The notes under the pieces: generated by a model
What the model saw: only the letters and a program-made list of their open reading frames with translations
What the model was told of the DNA's origin: nothing
Databases searched by the model: none
Made by a program: the position numbers and the translations under genes
In this document: piece by piece, positions 8,485 to 18,240 of the stretch
Numbering within the stretch: the first letter of the stretch is position 1
Layout: each line of letters opens with the position of its first letter
Source of the DNA: Candidatus Rhodobacter oscarellae
Lineage (GTDB): Bacteria; Pseudomonadota; Alphaproteobacteria; Rhodobacterales; Rhodobacteraceae
NCBI RefSeq assembly: GCF_001078595.1
Contig: NZ_LFTY01000002.1
Span: forward strand, 854,124-918,123
DNA: 64,000 nt
Direction of reading: 5' to 3'

Positions 8485-8519
8485 CCCTCGACGCGCGGCT
8501 CGCCAAAGGAGTAAAAAAA

Positions 8520-9275
8520 GTGCTGGAAATCAAAAATCTACACGTCAAACTTGAGGAAGAAGACAAGGTGATCCTGAAGGGGGTCGACCTGTCCGTGGGC
8601 ACCGGCCAGGTGCATGCGATCATGGGGCCGAACGGCTCTGGCAAGTCGACGCTGTCCTATGTGCTCAGCGGCCGTGACGGCTACGAGGTCACCGATGGCA
8701 GCGCCTCGCTTGAGGGCGAGGACATCCTAGAGCTGGAGCCCGAAGAGCGCGCCGCCGCCGGTCTGTTCCTGGCCTTCCAATACCCCGTCGAGATCCCCGG
8801 CGTGGGCAACATGACCTTCCTGCGCACCGCGCTGAACGCGCAGCGCAAGGCGCGCGGCGAGGACGAGCTGAGCGCCGGCGACTTCCTCAAGATCATCCGC
8901 GCCAAGGCCAAGGATCTCAACATCGACGCCGACATGCTGAAGCGGCCCGTCAATATGGGCTTCTCCGGCGGCGAGAAAAAGCGCAACGAGATCCTGCAGA
9001 TGGCCATGCTTGAGCCGAAGATGTGCATCCTGGACGAGACGGATTCAGGCCTGGACGTGGACGCGATGAAGCTGGTCAGCCAGGGCGTGAACGCTCTGCG
9101 GTCTGAGGGGCGTTCCTTTCTGGTGATCACCCACTACCAGCGCCTGCTGAACCACATCGTGCCCGACGTGGTGCATATCATGGCCGATGGGCGCATCATC
9201 AAGAGCGGCGGCAAGGAGCTGGCGCTTGAGGTCGAAGAGAACGGCTATGCCGACATCCTCGGGGAGGCCGCTTAA
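8520..9275 (+). CDS. sufC: Fe-S assembly ATPase SufC
   Basis: 251 aa ABC-type ATPase that powers SufB/SufD scaffold remodelling. Walker A GPNGSGKST (residues 36-44), Q-loop in AFQYPVEIPG, ABC signature FSGGEKKRNE, Walker B CILDETDSGLDVDA and H-loop VITHYQR are all intact. Start is GTG at 8520, with AAAGGAG placed eight bases upstream. The stop of this gene and the sufD ATG are 1 bp apart, so the two are coupled. Confidence 0.97.
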   Translation: MLEIKNLHVKLEEEDKVILKGVDLSVGTGQVHAIMGPNGSGKSTLSYVLSGRDGYEVTDGSASLEGEDILELEPEERAAAGLFLAFQYPVEIPGVGNMTFLRTALNAQRKARGEDELSAGDFLKIIRAKAKDLNIDADMLKRPVNMGFSGGEKKRNEILQMAMLEPKMCILDETDSGLDVDAMKLVSQGVNALRSEGRSFLVITHYQRLLNHIVPDVVHIMADGRIIKSGGKELALEVEENGYADILGEAA

Positions 9276-9276
9276 G

Positions 9277-10566
9277 ATGGCGCTGCCGCAAGTAAAGATC
9301 GACGCGACCGAGGCGCGCCTGGCGGGGATGACCCTGCCAGAGGGCGGCGCCTGGGCCACCAAGGCGCGCGAGTCCGCGCTGGCCCGCGTGCGGGCCATGG
9401 GCCTTCCGACCCGGCGCGATGAGTATTGGCGCTGGACCCGGCCCGAGACTCTGGCCGACGCCCAAGTCACCCCCGCCGCGCTGTTTCACAACGATGAGGG
9501 CGCGCTCTTTGAGGATCGCGACCGGCTCAAGATCGTCTTTGTTGATGGCGTGTTCGACGCCGAGCAGTCCGATGATCTGACCGGTGAGAACCTCGAGATA
9601 TCCCGCCTCGCAGAGGCGGCCACCCTCGATGTGCATTGGGCCAAGGATCTCTATGGCGTGCTTGAGGCGCGCGGCAATGACCCGGTGGAGCGCCCGCTGG
9701 CCGCTCTTAACACCGCCTTTGCCAGCGACGGCGTGCTGGTGCGCGTCACGGGGCAGGTCTCGCGGCCTGTGAGCTTCATTTACCTCCATAAATCAGAGAC
9801 CTCCGACGTGATGTTGCATCACGCGATCAAGCTCGAGGAGGGCGCAGAGCTGACCGTGCTCGAGACCGGGCCCGCCGCGGCGCGGTTCAACAAGGTCATG
9901 GAGGTCGAGGTGGCCGACAGGGCATCCTTTCACCATATCCGCGCCCAGGGGCGCGACCATGAGCGCCGCGCGGTGACGGCCACCTATGCAAGGCTCGGCG
10001 AAGAGAGCACGTTCAAGAGCTTCACCATGACGGTGAACGGCGTGCTGACCCGCAACGAGTGCATCCTTGAGCTGACCGGCGACAACGCCTCGGCCCATGT
10101 GGCGGGCGCGGCTCTGGGGGACGGCGCAGGGTTCAACCACGACGACACGGTGTTCGTGACCCATGACGCGGTGAATTGCGAGAGCCGCCAGGTGTTCAAG
10201 AAGGTGCTCAAGAACGGTGCCACGGGCATCTTCCAGGGCAAGATCCTGGTGCAGCCGGGCGCGCAGAAGACGGATGGCTACCAGATCTCGCAATCGCTTC
10301 TGTTGGACGAGGACAGCAATTTCCTCGCCAAGCCAGAGCTCGAGATCTACGCCGATGACGTGGCCTGCAGCCATGGCTCCACCTCGGGTGCGATCGACGA
10401 TGACGCGCTGTTCTACCTGCGCGCCCGCGGCGTGCCCAAGGCCGAGGCGCAGGACATGCTGGCGCTGTCCTTTTTGGCGGAGGCCATCGAGGAGGTCGAG
10501 GACGAGGGCATCGCCGAAGAGATCCTGGATCGCCTGCGGGGCTGGCTAAAGCGGCATCGCGGCTAA
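9277..10566 (+). CDS. sufD: Fe-S assembly scaffold subunit SufD
   Basis: 429 aa, SufB/SufD beta-helix family. Features: N-terminal PTRRDEYWRWTRPE, the central core GAELTVLETG, and C-terminal ACSHGSTSGAIDDDALFYLRARGV with the conserved His and Asp residues near the SufB interface. SufD pairs with SufB and SufC to form the SufBC2D complex and is linked to iron entry. The start (ATG 9277, MALPQVKID) follows the sufC stop directly. Confidence 0.95.
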   Translation: MALPQVKIDATEARLAGMTLPEGGAWATKARESALARVRAMGLPTRRDEYWRWTRPETLADAQVTPAALFHNDEGALFEDRDRLKIVFVDGVFDAEQSDDLTGENLEISRLAEAATLDVHWAKDLYGVLEARGNDPVERPLAALNTAFASDGVLVRVTGQVSRPVSFIYLHKSETSDVMLHHAIKLEEGAELTVLETGPAAARFNKVMEVEVADRASFHHIRAQGRDHERRAVTATYARLGEESTFKSFTMTVNGVLTRNECILELTGDNASAHVAGAALGDGAGFNHDDTVFVTHDAVNCESRQVFKKVLKNGATGIFQGKILVQPGAQKTDGYQISQSLLLDEDSNFLAKPELEIYADDVACSHGSTSGAIDDDALFYLRARGVPKAEAQDMLALSFLAEAIEEVEDEGIAEEILDRLRGWLKRHRG

Positions 10567-11055
10567 ATGTCGGTCACGCATGACATAGTCGCGACCTATC
10601 GGGGGCCGCGCGCGGTGGTGCGGCGCCTGTTGGCGCGCGGCCGGCGCGAGGATATGGCGCTGTTGTTCCTGCTTTTTGCGATGATCTTGGTCTTCGTGGC
10701 GCAGGCGCCCTATCAATCGCGGGTGGCGCATCTGGACCCCGAGGTGCCCTCGAGCGCGCGGCTCTATTGGAGCGCGATGTTTTTGGTGTTCATCATGCCG
10801 TTTGCGTTCTACGTGCTGAGCATGATGGTCTGGTTCCTCTCAAAGCTCGCCGGGCGGCGGCTGACCGCGTATCAGGTGCGGCTGACGCTGTTCTGGGCGC
10901 TGCTGGCCATGGCGCCGGTGACGCTGCTGATCGGGCTGACGCTGGGCTTTGTCGGGCCGGGCCTGCAGGTGCAGGCGCTTTCGGTGATCTGGATAGCGCT
11001 GTTTTTTTGGTTCTGGGTCTCGGGGATGATCGAGGCGGAAGGGGCGGGGGCATGA
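10567..11055 (+). CDS. YIP1-like membrane protein, SUF operon
   Basis: 162 aa with four hydrophobic segments (residues ~33-50, 63-86, ~100-125 and ~130-152). The ATG abuts the sufD stop. Together with the next gene it forms the pair of YIP1-type integral membrane proteins often found between sufD and sufS in Rhodobacterales. Its function in Fe-S assembly is unknown. There is no catalytic motif. Confidence 0.75.
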   Translation: MSVTHDIVATYRGPRAVVRRLLARGRREDMALLFLLFAMILVFVAQAPYQSRVAHLDPEVPSSARLYWSAMFLVFIMPFAFYVLSMMVWFLSKLAGRRLTAYQVRLTLFWALLAMAPVTLLIGLTLGFVGPGLQVQALSVIWIALFFWFWVSGMIEAEGAGA

Positions 11056-11665
11056 CGCTTCTGGGTCAAGTGAATGAGGGGCTGCGCGACCCGCGCGGCA
11101 CGATGCGCTGGCTCGCCTCGCTGGATCTGAGCCGCGGCGGCCAATGGCAGGTGCTGCTGCTGTCAGCGCTGATCGCGGCGCTTGCGAACCATGTCGGGCT
11201 GCTGATGACGGTGGATTTCTCGATCACGCCGCGCGATCCGATCGAAGAGCTTGTGCTGCAGAACGCCACGATGATGGCCCGGCAGCCCTTTGTGCATGCC
11301 ATTGTTTTTGCGTCCATGTTGGTGATCTCGGTCTTCATGCTCTACTGGGTCAGCCGCATGTGCGGCGGCACGGGCGGGTTCGGCGCGGGGATCCTGCTGA
11401 TCGCCTATGTGAACTTCATCCATACGGTCCTGTTCCTGGGCCAGCTTGCGATCTTTGTGCTGTCGCCGCCGCTGGCGAGCCTCGCGGGCATCGCGGTGCT
11501 GGTGCTGACATTCTGGGTCTTCACCAGCGCGATCTCAGAGCTGCACGGCTTCCGCTCGCTGTTCCGTATCTTTGTGATGATCCTGATGACGGCGTTCGGC
11601 TGTCTCTTTGGCCTTATTTTCCTGCTCACAATCGTGGGCGTGATCCTGCCCGGAGGACCGGTGTG

Positions 11666-11666
<1 letters not shown>
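11052..11666 (+). CDS. YIP1-family integral membrane protein
   Basis: 204 aa with about five membrane segments: LLLSALIAALANHVGLLM, FVHAIVFASMLVISVFML, a Gly-rich loop with FGAGILLIAYVNFIHTVLFL, LAGIAVLVLTFWVFTSAI, and a last helix with LIFLLTIVGVI. The ATG at 11052 overlaps the preceding gene by 4 bp (ATGACGC) and its own stop overlaps the sufS ATG, so it is translationally coupled on both sides. The conserved pairing suggests a membrane complex produced together with the SUF machinery. Confidence 0.78.
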
Positions 11667-12877
<1,211 letters not shown>

Positions 12878-13480
12878 ACCGCCTGCGGGCGCTGCGAGGC
12901 GCTGCATCTACATTTCAACTGCGACACCGAGCTGTTGAGCCAGGGCCTCTGACGGGGGCCGTTGCCGATCTGTGCGGCGACGGGGCGGCGACTGGGCGGG
13001 GGGTTAAGAGGATCCTACCCATCCGCGCGGGGGATTTTGCCCGAAGGCGCGCGACTCATACGTTAACGCCTTATTTTGCTGGAGAATCGACGGTCGGCAA
13101 AGCGTCGGCAAAGTGTCGGCCTTGCGTACGGCACCTTGTCGGGCAAGTGGTGGGGTTAACACACCGCGCGGTGGCTTGACGTAATGGCGGCGAGGCGGCC
13201 AAACGGGCAGCGCGCGTCCTTGAGATCACCCTGGGCAAGACGACCACACCCGCCACATCAAGCGCTGAATGCGCGACCGCCCATAGCGTAAGAAGACAGT
13301 CTTTCGATCTGGAGCCAGACTCGGAGGGCCGTCATGCCGCTGAAGTATCGGCCAACGCGCAGTCATGAAATTTATTTTACCCGCGTCATTTGCGCTTTGC
13401 GGTCTGGCCAGGGGATAGTTGGGCATGGGGCGCCGCGGCGGGCCATATGGTGAGCAACCGGATGAGAATTCAGCGTCGCG
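12878..13480. other. Intergenic, 603 bp, between SUF operon and sugar module
   Basis: No convincing gene. The GC-rich left part carries short near-repeats (GTCGGCAAAGCGTCGGCAAAGTGTCGGCC around 13090-13120) and no clear T-tailed terminator for sufS. The right end (13350-13480) becomes AT-richer (GAAATTTATTTTACCC near 13366) and probably holds the promoter of the gene at 13481. Open frames crossing this area lack family features. Confidence 0.5.
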
Positions 13481-15889
13481 ATGCAAAGTGATTGGGGATT
13501 GGGTGAAACGGTGTCGCGGTGGAATCTCTCTGCCGGTGATGCCCGCGTGTATCCCGGCGTCGCGGCCCCGATGCCCAATGCCGTGACCTACAGGTTTGAG
13601 AACGGATGGGTGGACACAGGCGATCTGCCGTGCCGCGCGGCGTTGCGTCGAGAGGTCGAGGATCGCGTGATCAGCCTGCCTGAGCTGAGCTATCCCGAGG
13701 TATATCTGGGTGGGCCTTCGGGGGATGTGGACCTTTCGGGGTTTTGCCATGTGCCGGAATGGCGGGTGCGCCATGCGCGGGTGCGGCTGCTTTGTCCCAA
13801 AGCGCAGGTGATCCAGGCCCGTGTCAAAACCGCCGGGGCCGTGCACATCTGGTGCGGCAATGCCCTGGTGGCGCGGTTTGAGCCATTCACGCGCAATCAG
13901 CCGCAGGTCCACGCGTTTGAATTTCCCGCCGTCGCCGGGGCGCCGTATCTGACCGTGCGCTTTGAGGACCTGCACGAACGCGACACCGTCTTTGGGTTCC
14001 GTTTGGAGCTTGTAGCGGGTGAGGGGCTGCAGACCGAGATCGAGGTGGACGCCGACAAGGCCGAGGTTGCCACGGCCTTGGCCGTGCTTGACGGGCTGCG
14101 CACGGTGGAGGTTTTCAACATGCGGCATCAGGTCGGGATTACGTCGGACGCTCTACCTGACCGGGATATCGCGATACGCTTCCCTGATCTGCAGGCCCAA
14201 GAAGACGCGTTGAGCGCGGACAATCCTGTCTTTGAGCTTACCGCGCCCGCCGGTTGCTCGGTCCAGCGATGCGCGGTCGATCTGGGCGGCACGCAACTGG
14301 TCCGGCATCTCGGGATGACAGTGCTGCAAGACAGGGTCGCGCTGAGCGACGAGAGCTATGAGGCCCGAAAATCCGCCCTGCTTGCACGGCAAGACAGCGG
14401 CGAGGATATCGTGCAAGCGCTTTTGGCATTGGCGCAAGGGCGCTGGGACGCGGCGGCGCAACAGATCCTTGATCAGGCCCTGCGGGAGGTCGAGGCGCGC
14501 CACGATTGTGCGGATTTCCGCATGATGAGCCTGCTTTGGATCTGGAAGCACCACCGCCAGCAATTGCCAGACGCGCAGGCCGAGCGGCTGACCCAGGCGA
14601 TCTTGGGGTTTCGCTATTGGATGGATGAGCCGGGAAACGATGTCATGTGGTTCTGGAGCGAGAACCACGTGCTGTGCTTCCACATCGCCCAATTTCTTGC
14701 GGGTGAAATGATGCCGGCGGAGCTCTTCACCGCTTCAAGCCGCCCTGGTGCGGTCCAGGCGCGGCTTGGCGCTGCGCGGCTGCATATGTGGTTTGATGCG
14801 ATCGACGAGCACGGTTTGGCGGAATGGAATTCGACGGCCTATTACCCGATCAATTACCGCGGCCTGCTCGCGCTGTTTACACTCGCGCAGGACAGCGCGC
14901 TGAAGCAGCGCGCAAAGCTGCTGCTGGACCGGATGTCCCAGATGGTGGCGCTGCACATGGCCGGTGGGGTCGCAGCCGGCAGCCAGGGGCGTCTCTATGA
15001 GAAGGAACTGCTGGCCGGGCCAATGACGGAGCTGGGCGCCCTTGGCAGCCTGATGTTCGGCGGATGGCATGTGCCGGGCAAAGACGCCGCCGCGGTCATG
15101 CTGGCTCTGTCCCCCTATCGACCCCCAGACGCGGCGTCGGGCCTTGCGCGACCCGAGCCCGGGGCGCGTATCGAGGCCGAGTACCAGCAAGGCCTAGAGG
15201 GGCAGGCGCGCCTCAACCTCTTCAAGACTGCGTCCGTGCAATTGTCGTCGGTGGTGCATCACAATCCGGGGCAAACCGGGCATCAGCAGCACGTCATCGA
15301 CCTGCAATTCGCCAGCGACCCCCTGGCGCGGATCTGGGTGAACCATCCCGGAACGCTGCGCCATTGGGCCGAAGCGCGCCCGTCCTTCTGGGCCGGGAAC
15401 GGGCGCCTGCCGGACGTCACGCAGGGCGCGAACACCGCCCTGATGCTCTATGAGCTGCGCCCAGGCGACATCCCGTTCACCCATCTGTTTCTGCCGCAGG
15501 ACCATTTCGATGAATGCCTCAGCGACGCGCATTGGGTCTTTGTGCGCGCCGGGCAGGGCTATGGCGCGATCTGGTCGGCGGGCGCTTTGGAGCCCGAGCA
15601 GGATGGGCTCTATGCGGGGTATGAACGGCGCCAGGCGGGGCCAATGTCTGCTTGGGTCATACATGCGGGCGATGCCGCGCTGCATGGCAGCTTTGCGGCC
15701 TTCATCGAGACCGCGCGGGCGCTTGCCCCGCAGCTTGCTGGCCCACGCCTGACCGCGGGGAGCGCCGTTCTGGATGCCTCTGATCGGGCATCGAGCCTGC
15801 CCGCTCTGCCCGTAACCCCGAATATCAAGATCACCCGAAACGAGCCACTAAACGGGCGCAAGAACAGGGATGCTTCCTATGAGCGTTGA
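13481..15889 (+). CDS. Probable carbohydrate-active (alpha/alpha)-barrel protein, unknown family
   Basis: 802 aa, no signal peptide visible. The first ~270 residues are beta-rich. From ~300 to 560 there are repeated amphipathic helices with conserved aromatic motifs (MWFWSENHVLCFHIAQF, GLAEWNSTAYYPINYRGLL) of the type found in alpha-toroid polysaccharide lyases and glycoside hydrolases. A C-terminal beta-rich part follows. It overlaps a GH105 gene and sits in a pectin-type sugar locus, so a role in processing imported oligosaccharides is inferred. The catalytic residues and CAZy family could not be assigned; heparinase-like lyase or an uncharacterised GH are the main options. The start at 13481 is uncertain; 13571 is an alternative. 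Confidence 0.6.
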   Translation: MQSDWGLGETVSRWNLSAGDARVYPGVAAPMPNAVTYRFENGWVDTGDLPCRAALRREVEDRVISLPELSYPEVYLGGPSGDVDLSGFCHVPEWRVRHARVRLLCPKAQVIQARVKTAGAVHIWCGNALVARFEPFTRNQPQVHAFEFPAVAGAPYLTVRFEDLHERDTVFGFRLELVAGEGLQTEIEVDADKAEVATALAVLDGLRTVEVFNMRHQVGITSDALPDRDIAIRFPDLQAQEDALSADNPVFELTAPAGCSVQRCAVDLGGTQLVRHLGMTVLQDRVALSDESYEARKSALLARQDSGEDIVQALLALAQGRWDAAAQQILDQALREVEARHDCADFRMMSLLWIWKHHRQQLPDAQAERLTQAILGFRYWMDEPGNDVMWFWSENHVLCFHIAQFLAGEMMPAELFTASSRPGAVQARLGAARLHMWFDAIDEHGLAEWNSTAYYPINYRGLLALFTLAQDSALKQRAKLLLDRMSQMVALHMAGGVAAGSQGRLYEKELLAGPMTELGALGSLMFGGWHVPGKDAAAVMLALSPYRPPDAASGLARPEPGARIEAEYQQGLEGQARLNLFKTASVQLSSVVHHNPGQTGHQQHVIDLQFASDPLARIWVNHPGTLRHWAEARPSFWAGNGRLPDVTQGANTALMLYELRPGDIPFTHLFLPQDHFDECLSDAHWVFVRAGQGYGAIWSAGALEPEQDGLYAGYERRQAGPMSAWVIHAGDAALHGSFAAFIETARALAPQLAGPRLTAGSAVLDASDRASSLPALPVTPNIKITRNEPLNGRKNRDASYER

Positions 15890-16931
15890 CGCGATACAAT
15901 CACATATAGACGCGCTCTCAAGCGGATTTCGGCGCCTGAAAGGGATCGGCGATACCGGGCAGGCGGAGGCCGCCGAGATCTCGTTTGATGAATGGGACTG
16001 GGAGGTCGGTGTCGGGCTTTTCGGAGAGGCAAGGGCCGCTTTAGACCAAGGCGATCAGCGCAAGCTGGAGCGCTTGGCGCGCTGGTATGATTGGCAGATC
16101 TCGCGCGGATTGCCGCGCCCGCAGGTCAATTCCACGGCGCCGCTTCTGGCTCTGACGCTGTTGGCGGCGCGCACGCCGAAGCCCGAGTGGCGCGCGATCA
16201 TCGAGACATGGGCCGACTGGCTGGTGACCGAGATGCCCAAAACCGAAGAGGGCGGGTTTCAGCACACGGTCAAAGAACGCGACAACGATCGCCAGCTTTG
16301 GGACGATACATTGTTCATGGCGGTGCTCTTTCTGGCCTCCGCGGGAAGGATCCTGGAGCGGGCCGACTGGATCGAGGAGGCGCATTATCAGTTTCTGACC
16401 CATGTGCGCCATCTGGGCGACGTTGAGAGCGGGCTGTTCTTCCATGGCTGGAACTTCATCGGGCGGCACCATTACGCGCGGGCCTTATGGGCGCGGGGGA
16501 ACGCTTGGCTCACAATTGCAATCCCAGAGCTGTTCCGGATCGCCGCGCCGCAGGGGGCCGTCGCGCGCTACCTCAGCGAGGTGCTGACCACGCAGGTCGC
16601 CGCGCTGCGCGGTCTGCAGAACGATGAGGGCATGTTCCATACCCTGCTGACAGACCCCGAGAGCCCCGTCGAGGCCTCGGGCACCGCTGGCATCGCCTAT
16701 GGAGTCCTGGCCGGTGTGCGCGAAGGAATTCTGGACGACAGCCATCTGGAAATCGTGGAGCGCGCAAAGATAGCGATCTTGACCCGAATAGGGCCGGACG
16801 GTTTCTTGCATGACGTCTCTGACGGCACCCCAATGGGGCCGGATCTGGAGTTCTATCGCCAGATTCCCAATCTCCCCACGCCCTATGGGCAGGCCCTGGG
16901 GATGTTGTTTCTGATGGAGGCGCAGCGCTAA
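15879..16931 (+). CDS. GH105 unsaturated uronyl/rhamnogalacturonyl hydrolase-like
   Basis: 350 aa resembling the YteR/YesR family, (alpha/alpha)6 barrels that remove the 4,5-unsaturated uronic acid left by pectin or rhamnogalacturonan lyases. Motifs seen: a helix with RQLWDDTLFMAVLFLA containing the likely catalytic Asp, ESGLFFHGW, ARGNAWL and the C-terminal LPTPYGQALGM. The start ATG 15879 (MSVDAIQ) has CAGGGA upstream and overlaps the previous gene by 11 bp, so the two are cotranscribed. Cytoplasmic location fits a lyase, import, hydrolase pathway with the ABC importer downstream. Confidence 0.85.
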   Translation: MSVDAIQSHIDALSSGFRRLKGIGDTGQAEAAEISFDEWDWEVGVGLFGEARAALDQGDQRKLERLARWYDWQISRGLPRPQVNSTAPLLALTLLAARTPKPEWRAIIETWADWLVTEMPKTEEGGFQHTVKERDNDRQLWDDTLFMAVLFLASAGRILERADWIEEAHYQFLTHVRHLGDVESGLFFHGWNFIGRHHYARALWARGNAWLTIAIPELFRIAAPQGAVARYLSEVLTTQVAALRGLQNDEGMFHTLLTDPESPVEASGTAGIAYGVLAGVREGILDDSHLEIVERAKIAILTRIGPDGFLHDVSDGTPMGPDLEFYRQIPNLPTPYGQALGMLFLMEAQR

Positions 16932-16955
16932 ACGCCAATGCGGCGCGTCCGGCGC

Positions 16956-17993
16956 TTACAGGGGCCCAGCCGTCGAGCCGCGCACAACGATCTTGCAGCC
17001 CAGCTCGACCCGGCGCGCAGAGCGCAGGTTCTTGGGCATGGTGCGGGCCTCTTCCAGAAGGTTCAGCGCGGCATGACCAATCTCTTCCATCGGGACATGC
17101 ACGGTGGATAGGGGCGGAACCTGGCGGCTGCCGATCTCGACATTGTCGAACCCCAAGACCGACACGTCTTCGGGCACGTTCAAACCGGCCTTGGCCAGGG
17201 CGGTCATGACGCCGATGGCCACGTTGTCGGCGGAACAAAAGAAGGCGGTGAAGGGCAGGGGGCGCGGCTGCGCTTGAAGCCAGTCCGCCATATTCGCCGC
17301 CACCACATCAGAGCGGAAGGTTTCCACCTCGATGATGGCTCCGCGCGGGATACGGTGCGGGCTGGCCCGATAGGCATCCAGAAAGCCCTGCTTACGCAGC
17401 TGCCCGATCTGGCGCTGACCGTAGGTCACATGGGCCACGCGCGTGTGCCCGAGGCGAAACAGGTAGTCCACCGCCAGGCGTGCCGCGAAGCGATTGCCCG
17501 GTGAAACGGTATCCACGCGCATTGACGGATCCTGCCCCGACAAAATCACGATGGACGGGTCCAGATCATGCACCGCGTCAATCAGCTCGGTCGTGTCGAA
17601 CTGCATGATCGCCACGCCCTGCGGCTTGTGTTGCGCGATGGCTTTGACCAGGTGCTCAGGGGTGATCTTATCGCCCTTCTCGATCTCGGGGATCAATCGA
17701 ATGGAGCGCGCGCGGCATTCCTGGCGAAAGGCGTTCAGTATCTTCCACGACACGTAGTTGCGATCTGACTTCGGAAAGTTGGCCTCGCTGGCCGCCAGAA
17801 GCACCGTCGGCAAGAGCGCGACGGACGCCTTGCGCCGACGATTCGCGAGATATCCCGTCTCGCGTGCCACCGCGAGGATTCGCTCTGACACGTCATGACT
17901 GATGGGGGCCGTACCGTTCAAAACGTGGCTGACCGTGCTTGGCGCAACGCCCGCCAGCTGCGCAATATCTGCAATTCGAGGTGCCTGGGACAT
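16956..17993 (-). CDS. LacI-family transcriptional repressor
   Basis: 345 aa. N-terminal HTH (RIADIAQLAGVAPSTVSHVLNG) and hinge are followed by a periplasmic-binding-protein-like effector domain (AARLAVDYLFRLGHTRVAHV, SADNVAIGVMTAL, VSVLGFDNVEIG). It lies convergent to the GH105 gene and divergent from the ABC solute-binding gene, so it likely represses both halves of the sugar module until a sugar or sugar-acid inducer binds. The operator probably lies in the 247-bp gap at 17994-18240. Confidence 0.93.
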   Translation of the reverse strand: MSQAPRIADIAQLAGVAPSTVSHVLNGTAPISHDVSERILAVARETGYLANRRRKASVALLPTVLLAASEANFPKSDRNYVSWKILNAFRQECRARSIRLIPEIEKGDKITPEHLVKAIAQHKPQGVAIMQFDTTELIDAVHDLDPSIVILSGQDPSMRVDTVSPGNRFAARLAVDYLFRLGHTRVAHVTYGQRQIGQLRKQGFLDAYRASPHRIPRGAIIEVETFRSDVVAANMADWLQAQPRPLPFTAFFCSADNVAIGVMTALAKAGLNVPEDVSVLGFDNVEIGSRQVPPLSTVHVPMEEIGHAALNLLEEARTMPKNLRSARRVELGCKIVVRGSTAGPL

Positions 17994-18240
17994 TTCTTGA
18001 ATCTTTTACTTTTGGAGGCGGGCCAAAATTCGGCGCCGTTTCTCGTTAACTTTCAGCTTAGTGCGATCCGCCAGCGACCCGAGAGACGGATCTGGGACCA
18101 GAGTATGAAAATAATTTTATACACGTTTGTTGTGGGAGTCGCGATCACCGTCAATCCTTATGCGTGTGAGGGGACGTTTTGGAGAAGGCCGCAAAGTCTG
18201 CGGAAACCCCGATCACTCTTTTGGATGATGGAGGAATTCA
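17994..18240. promoter_or_regulatory. Divergent promoter region, lacI/ABC importer
   Basis: 247 bp between the repressor and the importer. It contains an AT-rich imperfect inverted repeat at 18103-18122 (GTATGAAAAT then AATTTTATAC, two mismatches) and a strong ribosome-binding site GGAGG at 18229-18233. The inverted repeat is the best operator candidate, although it lacks the central CG usual for LacI-family sites. Confidence 0.4.

Noticed and set aside
13226-14128. 300-codon minus-strand frame over the 802-aa gene start
   Set aside because: It is antisense to the beginning of the better-supported plus-strand gene and shows no protein family.
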